Shown here: positions 26,704 to 36,145 of the stretch, piece by piece
Layout: each line of letters opens with the position of its first letter
Numbering within the stretch: position 1 is the stretch's first letter
From: Mucilaginibacter gracilis
Lineage (GTDB): Bacteria > Bacteroidota > Bacteroidia > Sphingobacteriales > Sphingobacteriaceae
DNA: 64,000 nucleotides
Reading direction: 5' to 3'
Assembly (NCBI RefSeq): GCF_003633615.1
Contig: NZ_RBKU01000001.1
Span: 5,890,001-5,954,000 of the forward strand
Notes under the pieces: generated by a model
Told to the model about the DNA's origin: nothing
Databases searched by the model: none
What the model saw: the letters and a program-made list of their open reading frames with translations, nothing else
Position numbers and translations under genes: made by a program

Positions 26704-27966
26704 CTATCTGTAACTTTCGGGTTTAAAAAGCACCACGCCATCAGGTTTGATGCGCCATGCGGTAACTGGATTCATATGGTAACCGCCAATGTCTGTCCCG
26801 CGTGCTTCTATTAGTTGCTTTATCGTGGGCTGTATATAACCTGTCTCATCAATGGCGCGGCTCAGTATTTCAGTTTCGTCACCATTCCATTGCCAAAGGT
26901 GCCTGAAGTATGTATGGGCTTTATCTAATACAGGCCCTTGTAAACGGGCCTCACTCCAGCTTTTACCAGCATCAGTGCTTACCTCAACCTTGGTTATTTT
27001 ACCACGGCCGGTCCAGGCAATACCGCGTATCTCTATCCAACCTTTATCTACCTTTTGGGGATAGCTGGGATAAGTGATAATTGACCGCGCATCCATCTCA
27101 AAACTAAACATCCTGATCTTGTTATGAACGGGATAGGTGTATTTGGATGTTTCTTCACGAGTCCAGTATGGCTGGTCCGATAGCTCCAAACGTCGTAACC
27201 ACTTCACATTCATGTTACCTTCATAACCGGGTAACAACAAACGTGCGGGGTAACCTTGGGCAGGCCGTATAGCCTCGCCGTTTTGACCATATACTATCAT
27301 GGCGTCTTCCCAGCCTTTGTGCGCCGGAATACTCCTTGTCATTACAGAAGCATCGCCACCTTCGGCTAAAAACCAGGTAGCTTTTGGGTTAACGCCAACT
27401 TCTTTAAAAATAGTGGATAGCATTACACCCGTCCACTCGCTTTGACTGGTCAGCCCTAAAATATCCTGGGGTGTCATCTGTTCGCTGCCAGTTCTAAAGT
27501 TACCGGCACACTCAATAAAACAAGTGCGTGTTACTGCTGGAAACCTTTTCAATTCGGCCAGAGTAAATTTCATCGGCCGCTCCACCATACCATGTATCAG
27601 TAATTCATACGTAGCAGGGTCGATATCCGGGATCCCGGCATGGTGCCTTTCAAAATGCAGATCGGCCGGTGTTATTGTACTATAAAAATCCTGCAAAGGT
27701 GAGCGTGATGAAATATCGGAGGGCTTACGCACCGGGTTTTCAAAAGGAGAACGCTTACCTAACTTGCTTGGGCCGGGCCCTATGCGTTTGGTTGGGTCGA
27801 TGGGTACCGGCAATTTAGGTACAACCGTCGGCACATATTTTGCGAATGACGAACTTACCGGGATAATAGCGGCGGCCATAGCTCCGCCCAATAAGGCACG
27901 CCTGCTTATTTTATGCCCGGTGTCTTTGGGTTGCTGTTCTTTTTCTGACTCTTCCATTTCAATCAT
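26704..27966 (-). CDS. soxC: Sulfane dehydrogenase molybdopterin subunit SoxC
   Basis: A 420-residue protein with a twin-arginine signal (SRRALLGGAMAAAI), consistent with export as a folded molybdoenzyme. FERHHAGIPDIDPATYELLI, LTSQSEWTGVMLS, LAEGGDASVMTRSIP and LLPGYEGNMNVKWLRRLEL follow SoxC closely. The molybdenum-ligand cysteine is Cys153 in IECAGN. The C-terminal dimerisation domain (Mo-co_dimer) starts near RGIAWTGRGKITKVEVSTD. SoxCD oxidises the sulfane sulfur of SoxY-bound cysteine persulfide, yielding six electrons. A sulfite dehydrogenase (SorA) reading is possible, but SoxD directly upstream and the sequence favour SoxC. SoxAXYZB are absent from this window. Confidence 0.87.
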   Translation of the reverse strand: MIEMEESEKEQQPKDTGHKISRRALLGGAMAAAIIPVSSSFAKYVPTVVPKLPVPIDPTKRIGPGPSKLGKRSPFENPVRKPSDISSRSPLQDFYSTITPADLHFERHHAGIPDIDPATYELLIHGMVERPMKFTLAELKRFPAVTRTCFIECAGNFRTGSEQMTPQDILGLTSQSEWTGVMLSTIFKEVGVNPKATWFLAEGGDASVMTRSIPAHKGWEDAMIVYGQNGEAIRPAQGYPARLLLPGYEGNMNVKWLRRLELSDQPYWTREETSKYTYPVHNKIRMFSFEMDARSIITYPSYPQKVDKGWIEIRGIAWTGRGKITKVEVSTDAGKSWSEARLQGPVLDKAHTYFRHLWQWNGDETEILSRAIDETGYIQPTIKQLIEARGTDIGGYHMNPVTAWRIKPDGVVLFKPESYR

Positions 27967-28586
27967 TATTTTACTTCGGGTCCGCCTTTCCGGTCATCCA
28001 TAATATATAATTTGCGTGCAGGCATCACAATCAGGGGCAAGGTTTGCGCGTTCAGCACGGTTTCTGGTTTAATAATCTTATTCGCACTCAGCAGATAAGC
28101 TGTTAGGCTATAAACCTCGTTATCGGTTAACGATCCTGGTAAATTATAGGGCATGGTACGGCGTGTATAATCAAACAACGTGGTAGCATAAGGCCAGTAG
28201 TTTCCAATGGTTTTGGGTTTGCTCTTAGCGGCTGTATCACCAACCAGGGCTGGTGCGGGTAGTTTAACTCCCGGAACCTCTTCTCCAGTTGCACCATGGC
28301 AGGCCATGCATTTCAATGCATAAATGGCTTTGCCTTTGGCCGCATCTCCTTCGCCAGCTGGTAAACCTTTGCCATCTGGCCTCACATCAATATCCCATTT
28401 ATCAATTTCCTGCTGGGTTACAACTCTACCAAAACCATACTTAGCGGGTATTTTAGTTGTATCCGTTAATGATCGTTTTTGATGATGCATACCTCTGCCA
28501 TCATTAAAGGCGGTCAAACCGACTATTGATAACCCGCCGATGATTACGATGTATGATTTTCGTTTTTTAATTATATTCTTTATCAT
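27966..28586 (-). CDS. soxD: SoxD-like cytochrome c subunit
   Basis: A 206-residue protein with an N-terminal membrane anchor or signal. KYGFGRVVTQQEIDKWDIDV followed by RPDGKGLPAGEGD is the N-terminal signature of SoxD. A single haem c site is at CMACH (Cys93, Cys96, His97), and NYWPYATTLFDYTRRTMPYN supplies the distal Met. The stop overlaps the SoxC start by one base, the order expected for a coupled pair. This is the short one-haem form; Paracoccus SoxD has two haems. It takes electrons from the molybdenum centre and passes them to the respiratory chain. Confidence 0.87.
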   Translation of the reverse strand: MIKNIIKKRKSYIVIIGGLSIVGLTAFNDGRGMHHQKRSLTDTTKIPAKYGFGRVVTQQEIDKWDIDVRPDGKGLPAGEGDAAKGKAIYALKCMACHGATGEEVPGVKLPAPALVGDTAAKSKPKTIGNYWPYATTLFDYTRRTMPYNLPGSLTDNEVYSLTAYLLSANKIIKPETVLNAQTLPLIVMPARKLYIMDDRKGGPEVK

Positions 28587-30025
28587 TTGATGCTGATATT
28601 AAATACATCTTTTAAAGCTTGCTTTGCCGAATGGTAGCCACACATGCCATGTACGCCGCCGCCCGGTGGCGTTGATGATGAGCAGATATATAATCCCTTT
28701 GCCGAAGTCCTGTAAGGCGAACTTCGCAATGCAGGCCTGGTAAAAAGCTGTGCCAGATCAATGATGCCGCCATTGATATCTCCGCCAATAAAATTAGGGT
28801 TATAGCTTTCCAGTTGCCTTGTATTAAAGGTATGCCTGCCCAAAATGCGCTCCCTAAAACCGGGCGCAAAGCGTTCTACCTGACGCTCTATAATTTCGGT
28901 CATGTCTTTATATGAACCATTTGGCACATGGCAATAAGCCCAGGCCGTGTGCTTTCCTTTTGGCGCTCGCGTATCATCGAATAAGCTTTGCTGAGCCAAT
29001 AATACAAATGGCTTATCAGGATGCTTACCTCCGGCTGTTTCTTTTTCATTTTGTACGATCTCCTGCAAAGCACCACCAATGTGTACAGTACCGGCCGCGC
29101 TCGCACCTGATGCAGTAAAAGGGATCGCATCATCGAGCGCCCAATCAATTTTAAATACACCCATCCCATAACGGTAACGTTCCAGTTGCCACTTGTAGAT
29201 AGCAGAGAATTGATGACCAGCTATGGTTAAAAGCTGTTGGGGTGTCACATCAAATAACACTGCTTTTGCCGAGGGCAATTGGTGCAAAGATGAAATATAA
29301 CGGCCGGTTTCTATCTCACCTCCTATAGATACAAAATAAGACGCCAACGCTTGCGCTATCTGATTTGAACCACCTTTTGGAACAGGCCAACCTTTCAAAT
29401 GCCCGTTAGCCATAAGTACTAATGCAATAGCGGATGTAGACAAATTAGATAAAGGCTGTATGCTGTGCGCGGCCATCCCGGCAAAAAGCCCTTTACCGGC
29501 TTCAGTTTTAAATCGTTTGGCCAAATAGGTAGCCGATGTTATGGCGTTTAGTCCGAACTTTGCCATATCTATCGGATGCTTCGGAAAATGTAATGGTGCC
29601 AGCACATCGTCTACTATACCTGGCCACGATTGTACTAAGGGTTGAACCAAGTCCAGGTATACATCTTGATCTTTGCCTAATAATGCGGCCGTTTCGGTGA
29701 GCGATCTTTTCAATAGCGCAGCAGTGCCATTGTCAAATGGATGGGCGGCGGCAACATCGGGATATATATATTCCAGACCATGTTCATGCAAGGGCAGGCT
29801 TTGAAAAAACGGCGAGCCTGCAGCCATAGGGTGAATAGCCGAGCATACATCGTGCTTAAATCCCGGCAATGTCAACTCCTCGGTACTCAAACCACCTCCT
29901 ATTTTGTCTTTCCCCTCCAGTAATAAAACCGATAAACCATTTTGCTGTAACAAAATAGCCGCGGCCAAACCATTTGGTCCAGAGCCTATAACAACCGCAT
30001 CGTATTCCGTTTTTTGTAGTTCCAT
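28583..30025 (-). CDS. FAD-dependent phytoene-desaturase-like oxidoreductase
   Basis: The start is placed at ATG 30025 (MELQKTEYDAVVIGSGPNGL), which abuts the preceding gene; the longer frame is an artefact. About 480 residues. The Rossmann FAD site is VVIGSGPNGLAAAILLQQNG followed by EGKDKIGGG, and the C-terminal motif ICSSSTPPGGGVHGMCGYHS is typical of the CrtI/retinol saturase group of flavin amine oxidase-like proteins. It overlaps SoxD by 4 nt. No carotenoid genes are nearby, so its substrate is probably part of the sulfur pathway: an imported organosulfur compound or a lipid-like electron carrier. This is inference. Confidence 0.85.
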   Translation of the reverse strand: MELQKTEYDAVVIGSGPNGLAAAILLQQNGLSVLLLEGKDKIGGGLSTEELTLPGFKHDVCSAIHPMAAGSPFFQSLPLHEHGLEYIYPDVAAAHPFDNGTAALLKRSLTETAALLGKDQDVYLDLVQPLVQSWPGIVDDVLAPLHFPKHPIDMAKFGLNAITSATYLAKRFKTEAGKGLFAGMAAHSIQPLSNLSTSAIALVLMANGHLKGWPVPKGGSNQIAQALASYFVSIGGEIETGRYISSLHQLPSAKAVLFDVTPQQLLTIAGHQFSAIYKWQLERYRYGMGVFKIDWALDDAIPFTASGASAAGTVHIGGALQEIVQNEKETAGGKHPDKPFVLLAQQSLFDDTRAPKGKHTAWAYCHVPNGSYKDMTEIIERQVERFAPGFRERILGRHTFNTRQLESYNPNFIGGDINGGIIDLAQLFTRPALRSSPYRTSAKGLYICSSSTPPGGGVHGMCGYHSAKQALKDVFNISIK

Positions 30026-30026
30026 A

Positions 30027-31391
30027 TCAATAGCTTCCTGCCTGTAAGGTACTCTCAGGTAATACCGGTTTTTTATTCGATCTATCCAAAACCACATACA
30101 ATGAATCCCGGTTCTCGTTCAATCCAGTCAGAATGATCCGTGATGCGCTTGCTTTGTTATAATGAAATACCAGCCGTTGAGCCGTATCCGGAATATTTTT
30201 ATTTTGTAAGTATAAAATGTGATTAATCGTATCGGCCCGGTAGGTAAAGAACCGCCTGCCACCTGCTACGCCTGCCATTTCAAAACGCCTGTCGATGTCT
30301 TTTTTGGGCCTTCCACCACCGCCCGATATATCAATTTGGATAGGCTTGTTTACCTTAAAAGTCAACGTCGACCATTTTTCGAAAGTCGCATCCTGCCATC
30401 TTATCGTATCTAATGGTGAGTAGGGGATAAGTTTATTATTTACCCTAAACTCCGTTACATTATAAAACCCACTGGTTTGCGCCAGCCCTTTATTATGCGG
30501 AAGCTTGTATGGATCATATCTGAAATTTTGATACATCAGGATAGCGAACAGCCCGATAAAAATGGCAAGTGTAGCTGTTTTGATACCGATACGGGTTAAT
30601 TGCCAGTTCTTCGAAAACGTTGGATAATAATGGCGCAACACGGTATACCGCTCTTTAATAAGCAAACTGTACAATGCAGGCACATCATAAGCCAGTACCA
30701 CCAAACCAAATAAAGCCAGGTAGGTTGAGAACAAATGTACTTCGCCATCATAAGCAAAGTTTACAAATATAATGTCGCCCAAAGCGGCAACCAGTAAAAT
30801 GCTACCATACAAACTGGTTTTGCGGAAAAGTAACAGTACGCCTGCAACAAGTTCCAGCAAACCCGTGAACGACTCATACCAAGGTACGCTACCCACCGAT
30901 AGCCAGAACACCTTTTGCGGCGTAAGATCAATAAAATTGGTATGCAAGATACCAATGGACGGATAAGGCATCTGTGTTGGGAACAGTTTGGTAAAGCCGT
31001 AACCCAAAATGCCTACACCGGCCCTGTAACGGGCCAGCGCACGCAACCAGTACGATAGTACGGTATAGTTTGATCGTTTACCATCAAATAAGGTCCATAT
31101 CAAACCAACAACAATGGCAATTGCTAAAATGATCACCCAGTTTACATAAGATGCAATTCCCCAATGCCCGCTCTCGGTTTTGAGCTCGATGATCTTGGGT
31201 GTGTATTCGCAAAATACGTGCAGGTTACGATACTCTAAAGTGCTCCACCTTAGTGAAGCCAGGTTAGCATACCAAAATCCGTTCCATGGGATAGCCATAA
31301 CAAGGAAGAACACAAAAGCAACCCTAAAGGCAAATTTTTGCCAGGCTGTCCATCTTTTGGCCGTTGTTTGATCTAACTGTACCATTATCAA
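30027..31391 (-). CDS. DoxX-like membrane protein, paralogue 3
   Basis: A 454-residue protein with about 6-7 membrane segments and a C-terminal soluble domain. The membrane core includes YWLRALARYRAGVGILGYGF, TKLFPTQMPYPS and SFTGLLELVAGVLLLFRKTS, as in DoxX/DoxD proteins. The C-terminal part (SGFYNVTEFRVNNKLIPYSP, WQDATFEKWSTLTFKVNKP) ends DSLYVVLDRSNKK and looks like a beta domain. It is homologous along its length to the two genes upstream and overlaps the middle one by 4 nt. DoxD is part of archaeal thiosulfate:quinone oxidoreductase, so in this SoxCD operon a quinone-linked sulfur oxidation role is plausible. Confidence 0.82.
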   Translation of the reverse strand: MIMVQLDQTTAKRWTAWQKFAFRVAFVFFLVMAIPWNGFWYANLASLRWSTLEYRNLHVFCEYTPKIIELKTESGHWGIASYVNWVIILAIAIVVGLIWTLFDGKRSNYTVLSYWLRALARYRAGVGILGYGFTKLFPTQMPYPSIGILHTNFIDLTPQKVFWLSVGSVPWYESFTGLLELVAGVLLLFRKTSLYGSILLVAALGDIIFVNFAYDGEVHLFSTYLALFGLVVLAYDVPALYSLLIKERYTVLRHYYPTFSKNWQLTRIGIKTATLAIFIGLFAILMYQNFRYDPYKLPHNKGLAQTSGFYNVTEFRVNNKLIPYSPLDTIRWQDATFEKWSTLTFKVNKPIQIDISGGGGRPKKDIDRRFEMAGVAGGRRFFTYRADTINHILYLQNKNIPDTAQRLVFHYNKASASRIILTGLNENRDSLYVVLDRSNKKPVLPESTLQAGSY

Positions 31392-33391
31392 TATTTGCCC
31401 GCAACTAATGTACTGGCAGGTAAAGTGTATTTTTTATTGTAACGATCAAGCACCACGTAAATCGAATCCTTGGTTTCGTTCACACCGCTCAAAATAACCC
31501 GGTTACCATCGGTTGTTTCATATTTTAGTATCATCCGGCTGCGTTTAGGCTCTTTGGTTTTGGCAGCAAACTCCCTGTCGCGACGTGTTGACCAGGCATG
31601 CTCGTCGATCAGTTTTTTTTCGTCGCCAATGTGTTGTAAGGCGGTTTGGCTTATCCAGTTATCGGCAGGCTTTTTGTCGCCACCAATTACTTTATTGCCA
31701 CCACGCCTGCGGCCTCCACGTAAAGCCATTACGTTTTTATCCTGTAGGTAAAGCACATGGTCGATGGTATCAGCTAAGTAATGGAACGCGCGTTCGCCGC
31801 CTGCTACGCCTGTAATTTCGAAGGTGCGTTGAATATCCTTCATTGGGCTACCCCCACCGTTAGATGGGTCAATGATAACCGGTTTGTTTACACGGAAAGT
31901 AAGTGTTGTCCAGTTTTCAAAGGTGGCTTCCTGCCAGCGCGTACTATCCAAGGGATTGTAGGCTATATCCTGCCCGTTGATCTTAAATTCGGTTACGTGA
32001 TAATTCCCCCGAAGTTGCTTTACCCCAGCGGTTGACGGTTGCTTGTATGGGTCGTATTTAAAGTTGATCACCTCGGTATAAGTCAGTATCCCGAAAAAGA
32101 TAATAAAGGTTAATGCCTTCAATGTGATACGAGTATATTTTAGCCATGGCTTGCTAAAATCGGGGTATAACCTTACGGGAACGGTGTAGCGCTCCAGTAT
32201 CAATAAGTTATACAATTTAGGCAAATCATCAGCCAGTACAAAAAGGCCTAGTAACACAAAATAGAACGCGTATACGTGTACACCGCCATCATAGGCATAG
32301 TTTACAAAGGTAATATCGCCCAAAGCGCCAACTAATAATATAGCACCAAAGGTTGATGTTTTGCGGAAGAATAACATGCCACCTGCCAACAACTCAACCA
32401 CGCCGCCAAAAACCTGGTACCATGGCACTATACCAACCGATAGCCAGTAGATTTTTTGCGCGGTAAAATCCCCAAAGTTGCTGTTCAATAATCCTAACGA
32501 CGGGTATGGCATCTGTGTTGGGAACAGCTTGGTAAAACCAAAACCAATGATGCCAATACCAGCGCGGTATCTTACCACCACACGGATCCAGTAATACAAT
32601 ATATCGTAAGCTTTGGTACGGTTACGGTCTATCAAGGTCCATATCAGTCCACCTATAATGCCTATAAGTAAGGCGATTCCCCAGTCAGTATAGTCCACCA
32701 AAAAGTTCTTTTTAGGCGCGGATATGTTGTCGGTTTTACTATCTTTTTTAGGGCGGTCACTACCACCTGCTGACGCGATCTGAGTCGAATCGTGCTTGGC
32801 GGTATCAGTTGCTAAACTATCCGTATGCTTATCTTTATTTGCTGCGATAAACGTTTTACCGGTATCCGTTTGGGTTGAATCTTTAGCGTGGTGATGATGG
32901 TTTCCTTCACGGTTAGCGCCTTGCCCGGCAACCAATGCCGAATCGCCACGATGGTGATGTTTGGAAGTATCTAAACCCGCATCGTTAGCTTGTGTCGAGT
33001 CGCCGCCATGATGGCGATGGCGGCTATTTTTACCGTTTCCTGATGCAGAGCTATCTTTTCCCCCCTGATCAACTTTTGCTTTTTCTGAACTGCCCGAAGG
33101 CCCGTTGCCTTGAGGTGCATCTGTTATATCGTATTCGTTTTTACCGCCAAATAAGGTGCGGTAGCTTGGTGAAAAACGGGCTATATCGTAAATATCACGA
33201 TAATGCGGACGGAACCAGTTAATGGTGAAAGCATTAACATACCAGCTTGCAGTTACCGGTATAGACATAGCCAGGAAGAAAATAAAAAGGATGCGGAACA
33301 CCAGCTTTTTAGACCAGGACCATGGCTTTTTATTTTGCACCGGATCGGTGTTTGACCCGGGATGATCTGTGTTAGTTTTATTGACGGACAT
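31388..33391 (-). CDS. DoxX-like membrane protein, paralogue 2, with His-rich insertion
   Basis: 667 residues, over 200 longer than its two neighbours. Extra segments are a hydrophilic loop of about 130 residues after the first membrane helix (roughly residues 90-225) with clusters SRHRHHGGDS, SKHHHRGDSA and GNHHHHAKDS, and a basic stretch near the C-terminus (LRGGRRRGGNKVIGGD). The DoxX core (YYWIRVVVRYRAGIGIIGFG, TKLFPTQMPYPS) and C-terminal domain (NYHVTEFKINGQDIAYNPLD) match the paralogues. The His clusters lie in a soluble loop and could bind zinc, nickel, copper or haem. Function as for paralogue 3. Confidence 0.82.
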   Translation of the reverse strand: MSVNKTNTDHPGSNTDPVQNKKPWSWSKKLVFRILFIFFLAMSIPVTASWYVNAFTINWFRPHYRDIYDIARFSPSYRTLFGGKNEYDITDAPQGNGPSGSSEKAKVDQGGKDSSASGNGKNSRHRHHGGDSTQANDAGLDTSKHHHRGDSALVAGQGANREGNHHHHAKDSTQTDTGKTFIAANKDKHTDSLATDTAKHDSTQIASAGGSDRPKKDSKTDNISAPKKNFLVDYTDWGIALLIGIIGGLIWTLIDRNRTKAYDILYYWIRVVVRYRAGIGIIGFGFTKLFPTQMPYPSLGLLNSNFGDFTAQKIYWLSVGIVPWYQVFGGVVELLAGGMLFFRKTSTFGAILLVGALGDITFVNYAYDGGVHVYAFYFVLLGLFVLADDLPKLYNLLILERYTVPVRLYPDFSKPWLKYTRITLKALTFIIFFGILTYTEVINFKYDPYKQPSTAGVKQLRGNYHVTEFKINGQDIAYNPLDSTRWQEATFENWTTLTFRVNKPVIIDPSNGGGSPMKDIQRTFEITGVAGGERAFHYLADTIDHVLYLQDKNVMALRGGRRRGGNKVIGGDKKPADNWISQTALQHIGDEKKLIDEHAWSTRRDREFAAKTKEPKRSRMILKYETTDGNRVILSGVNETKDSIYVVLDRYNKKYTLPASTLVAGKY

Positions 33392-33419
33392 TGTTTTTGA
33401 TTTTAAACCAATGAATAAA

Positions 33420-34748
33420 TTAGAGCTTCAATACCTTACGGCGACCAAGCAGTAGCGGATACTTTTTATTGATCTTATTCAGCACCACATAAATTGAATC
33501 CTTGTTGCGATCAATACCCGATAAGATGATCGTTGCCGTATCCGGGCGGGTGTATTTCAAGCTCAGTTTTTCTCCTTTGTAATGGCTGTTCTTGTTCTCA
33601 AGCAATAGTGTATGGTTAACCGTGTCTTGCGTGTAACTGTAATAATGCCTGCCTGTGGTGCCGGTTAATTCGTAATCACGGTCTTGGTCCTTTTCAAAAA
33701 CCTGCTCATAATTCGCTGAGTCAATTAACACCGGGCGGTTTGAGCGGACGCTAATTGTAGCCCATTTTTCAAATACTACATCCTTCCATCTTACTGAATC
33801 GGTAGCCGAATAAGGCAATACCTTACCATTTACACGAAATTCACTTACGTTATAAATGCCGCTCGCTTTGGCTAAACCAGGTGTTGTTGGGAACTGGTAT
33901 GGATTATGATGAAAACCCGAATAAGTTTTAAATCCATAAAGGAAAACGAAAAAGAAAACCACCAGGCTTTTTAAAGCGATACGGACGATAGGCTGGCTAC
34001 CGGTTAGCAAAGGCTTGAAACGGTTGGGCTCGGTAGGCTTTTCAAGCGATATTAAATTATAGATACGGATAGCATCAAACGATAACACAAACAGCGCAAA
34101 GCTGATGAGGTAAAAACTGTAAACCTGTTCGCCACCTTCGTAAGCTAAATTCGAGATAAATACGTTACCTGTAAATACCAAAATGATCAACGCGCCTACT
34201 GTAGCCGTTCGGCGCCAGAATAGCAGCAAACCTGCCAATATCTCCACAGCACCTAAAAAAGATTCGTAATTAGGTACGATACCCAAACTCATCGAAAATA
34301 TTTTCCAATCGGTGAAATCACCATAAGCGGTATTCAAATTACTGATAGATGGAAAAGGGGCCTGCAAAGGGAAGAACTTGAGGAAACCGTAACCAATAAT
34401 ACCAATAGCTAACCTGTAACGTACAATAACTCTTAACCAGTAATAAAGCACATCGTAGTGCTCGCTTTTCTTATCTCGCGATGCCCAAACTAATGAGCCT
34501 GCTAAGGCTATTACGGCAATTAAAATCCAGTCGGCATACGAGCCCAAACCAGCTGATAAAAAACGCGGAATGTACCTCGTAATGTTAAAAATATCACCAT
34601 AGCCCAAGCTGAGCCAATTAATTTTTGCATAATACTTCCAGTCGAGCGGGATGGCCTGCAATAGAAAGTAAATGAAAAGGAAACGAAATATTCCCTTTTG
34701 GATGGCCGACCAATGTGAATTGGCCGGCTTGTTTTCTGTTTTACTCAT
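33420..34748 (-). CDS. DoxX-like membrane protein, paralogue 1
   Basis: 442 residues, first of three tandem paralogues. The core YYWLRVIVRYRLAIGIIGYG, LKFFPLQAPFPS and LGAVEILAGLLLFWRRTATV is shared with the others, as is the C-terminal domain SGIYNVSEFRVNGKVLPYSA ending KDSIYVVLNKINKKYPL. It starts 27 nt after the SusD stop. Tandem triplication with retained length suggests three subunits or three substrate variants of one membrane complex. No close characterised homologue is known to me. Confidence 0.82.
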   Translation of the reverse strand: MSKTENKPANSHWSAIQKGIFRFLFIYFLLQAIPLDWKYYAKINWLSLGYGDIFNITRYIPRFLSAGLGSYADWILIAVIALAGSLVWASRDKKSEHYDVLYYWLRVIVRYRLAIGIIGYGFLKFFPLQAPFPSISNLNTAYGDFTDWKIFSMSLGIVPNYESFLGAVEILAGLLLFWRRTATVGALIILVFTGNVFISNLAYEGGEQVYSFYLISFALFVLSFDAIRIYNLISLEKPTEPNRFKPLLTGSQPIVRIALKSLVVFFFVFLYGFKTYSGFHHNPYQFPTTPGLAKASGIYNVSEFRVNGKVLPYSATDSVRWKDVVFEKWATISVRSNRPVLIDSANYEQVFEKDQDRDYELTGTTGRHYYSYTQDTVNHTLLLENKNSHYKGEKLSLKYTRPDTATIILSGIDRNKDSIYVVLNKINKKYPLLLGRRKVLKL

Positions 34749-34775
34749 CGTGTTTGATAGGTTATATTTTTATAA

Positions 34776-36137
34776 TTAATTATATCCTGGGTTTTGCGGC
34801 AAATCGGCAGATACCTGATCAACCGGGATAGGTAAAAGATATTTACGTGTATCGGTGATGCCCAATACAGTTGCCGCCCTACCTGTGCGAACCAGATCAA
34901 ACCAGCGATGGCCCTCTAAACCAAACTCAACACGGTTCTCGTTTTCAATCGCTAATAAAATATCTGCCTGCGTTGAAGCGGTGGTTGCAGTTAAGCCAGC
35001 CCTATCGCGTATCAAATTCAAATCTGATGATGCGCTATTGGCACCCAGTAAATTATTTTGTTGCGCGCGCGCTTCGGCACGAATAAGATACAACTCGGCA
35101 ATACGGATAATATATGCCGGGTCGGTAGCCGGGCTGCGATAGTACAAATTACCGTACCAGCCAATTGTTGCCGATGCTACTAACGAACTACGGGTGCCGC
35201 CAATAAGCGGGTTATTAACCAATGCAACAAAAGCGTCGTTAGGCGCCCATTGCCTGGTACCGCCGTTAACAGGTGGTTGCCATTGCCCCCGCTCTCCGTT
35301 GGTATAAGTTGCGCTATAAGCCAGCTCAAATACCGACTCTTTGGTGGCTACTACATTGTTGGCAAACCAGGCACTGTAAGGCTTTAACAGGCTATAGTAT
35401 GTAACATCGCCTAAAACCTTGGAAGCATAAAGCTCGGCATTTGCCCAATCATTTTGGTATAAGTAGTAACGTGCTTTTAATGCCCATACGGTTTCTTTGT
35501 TGGCGCGTATAGGGTTTTGAGCTGTGGGTGCTATCAATAAACCTTCGGCTGTGTTTAAATCGCTTAATACCTGTGCATAGGTTTGCGCCAGGCTACTACG
35601 CGGGGTGCCATTTTTATCGGTAGCGCTTGTGGTTGGCGTAGTAACAACCTGAACACCACCCCAGGTACGTGCCAAATCAAAATAGGCCAATGCCCTTATA
35701 AAATAAGCTTCGCCAACCAATTGATTTTTTTCGCTTTGCAGCAAGTTCACGTCGTTAACCCCGGGTATTTTAGCTATGGCATTATTGGCACGGTTAATTG
35801 TACTATAAATAGCTGCCCATACGCCGGAAACGGTTGCATTATCGGCCTTAACATTGTGGTTAATAAAATCCTGGACAATAGATTGCGAACCTGTCCATTT
35901 TACATTATCACCTGATAAGTAACCTATAGATGTAAAATTCACGCCATAATAATTATCCGCAGATAAGCCGCGATAAATGCCTCGTACTGCAGTTTCTGAC
36001 GATGATTTATCAAAAATGGTGAGATCATCGGCTACGGCATCTTTTGGTTTAACCTCCAGGAATTTTGAGCAGGATGGTAACACAGCCAAAGAAATAACTA
36101 CCGGTATTATATATTTTAATTGATTTAAGTTTTTCAT
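34776..36137 (-). CDS. SusD/RagB-family lipoprotein of the sulfur operon
   Basis: 453 residues with a lipoprotein signal (VLPSCSKFLEVKPKDA). SusD landmarks: TAVRGIYRGLSADNYYG, QLVGEAYFIRALAYFDLART, WALKARYYLYQNDWANAELY, RIAELYLIRAEARAQQ, GLEGHRWFDLVRTGRA and the terminal DLPQNPGYN. It lies 8 nt after SusC. Such pairs mostly import glycans, but some take up peptides or other large molecules. Placement ahead of DoxX and SoxCD genes implies the ligand contains sulfur, for example a sulfonated or sulfur-bearing oligomer; this is inference. Confidence 0.92.
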   Translation of the reverse strand: MKNLNQLKYIIPVVISLAVLPSCSKFLEVKPKDAVADDLTIFDKSSSETAVRGIYRGLSADNYYGVNFTSIGYLSGDNVKWTGSQSIVQDFINHNVKADNATVSGVWAAIYSTINRANNAIAKIPGVNDVNLLQSEKNQLVGEAYFIRALAYFDLARTWGGVQVVTTPTTSATDKNGTPRSSLAQTYAQVLSDLNTAEGLLIAPTAQNPIRANKETVWALKARYYLYQNDWANAELYASKVLGDVTYYSLLKPYSAWFANNVVATKESVFELAYSATYTNGERGQWQPPVNGGTRQWAPNDAFVALVNNPLIGGTRSSLVASATIGWYGNLYYRSPATDPAYIIRIAELYLIRAEARAQQNNLLGANSASSDLNLIRDRAGLTATTASTQADILLAIENENRVEFGLEGHRWFDLVRTGRAATVLGITDTRKYLLPIPVDQVSADLPQNPGYN

Positions 36138-36145
36138 GTCGGTTA

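Noticed and set aside
26704..27966. Calling this gene a sulfite oxidase/SorA
   Set aside because: The N-terminal HHAGIPDIDP region and the coupled SoxD-type cytochrome match SoxC more closely; sulfite oxidation remains a secondary possibility.
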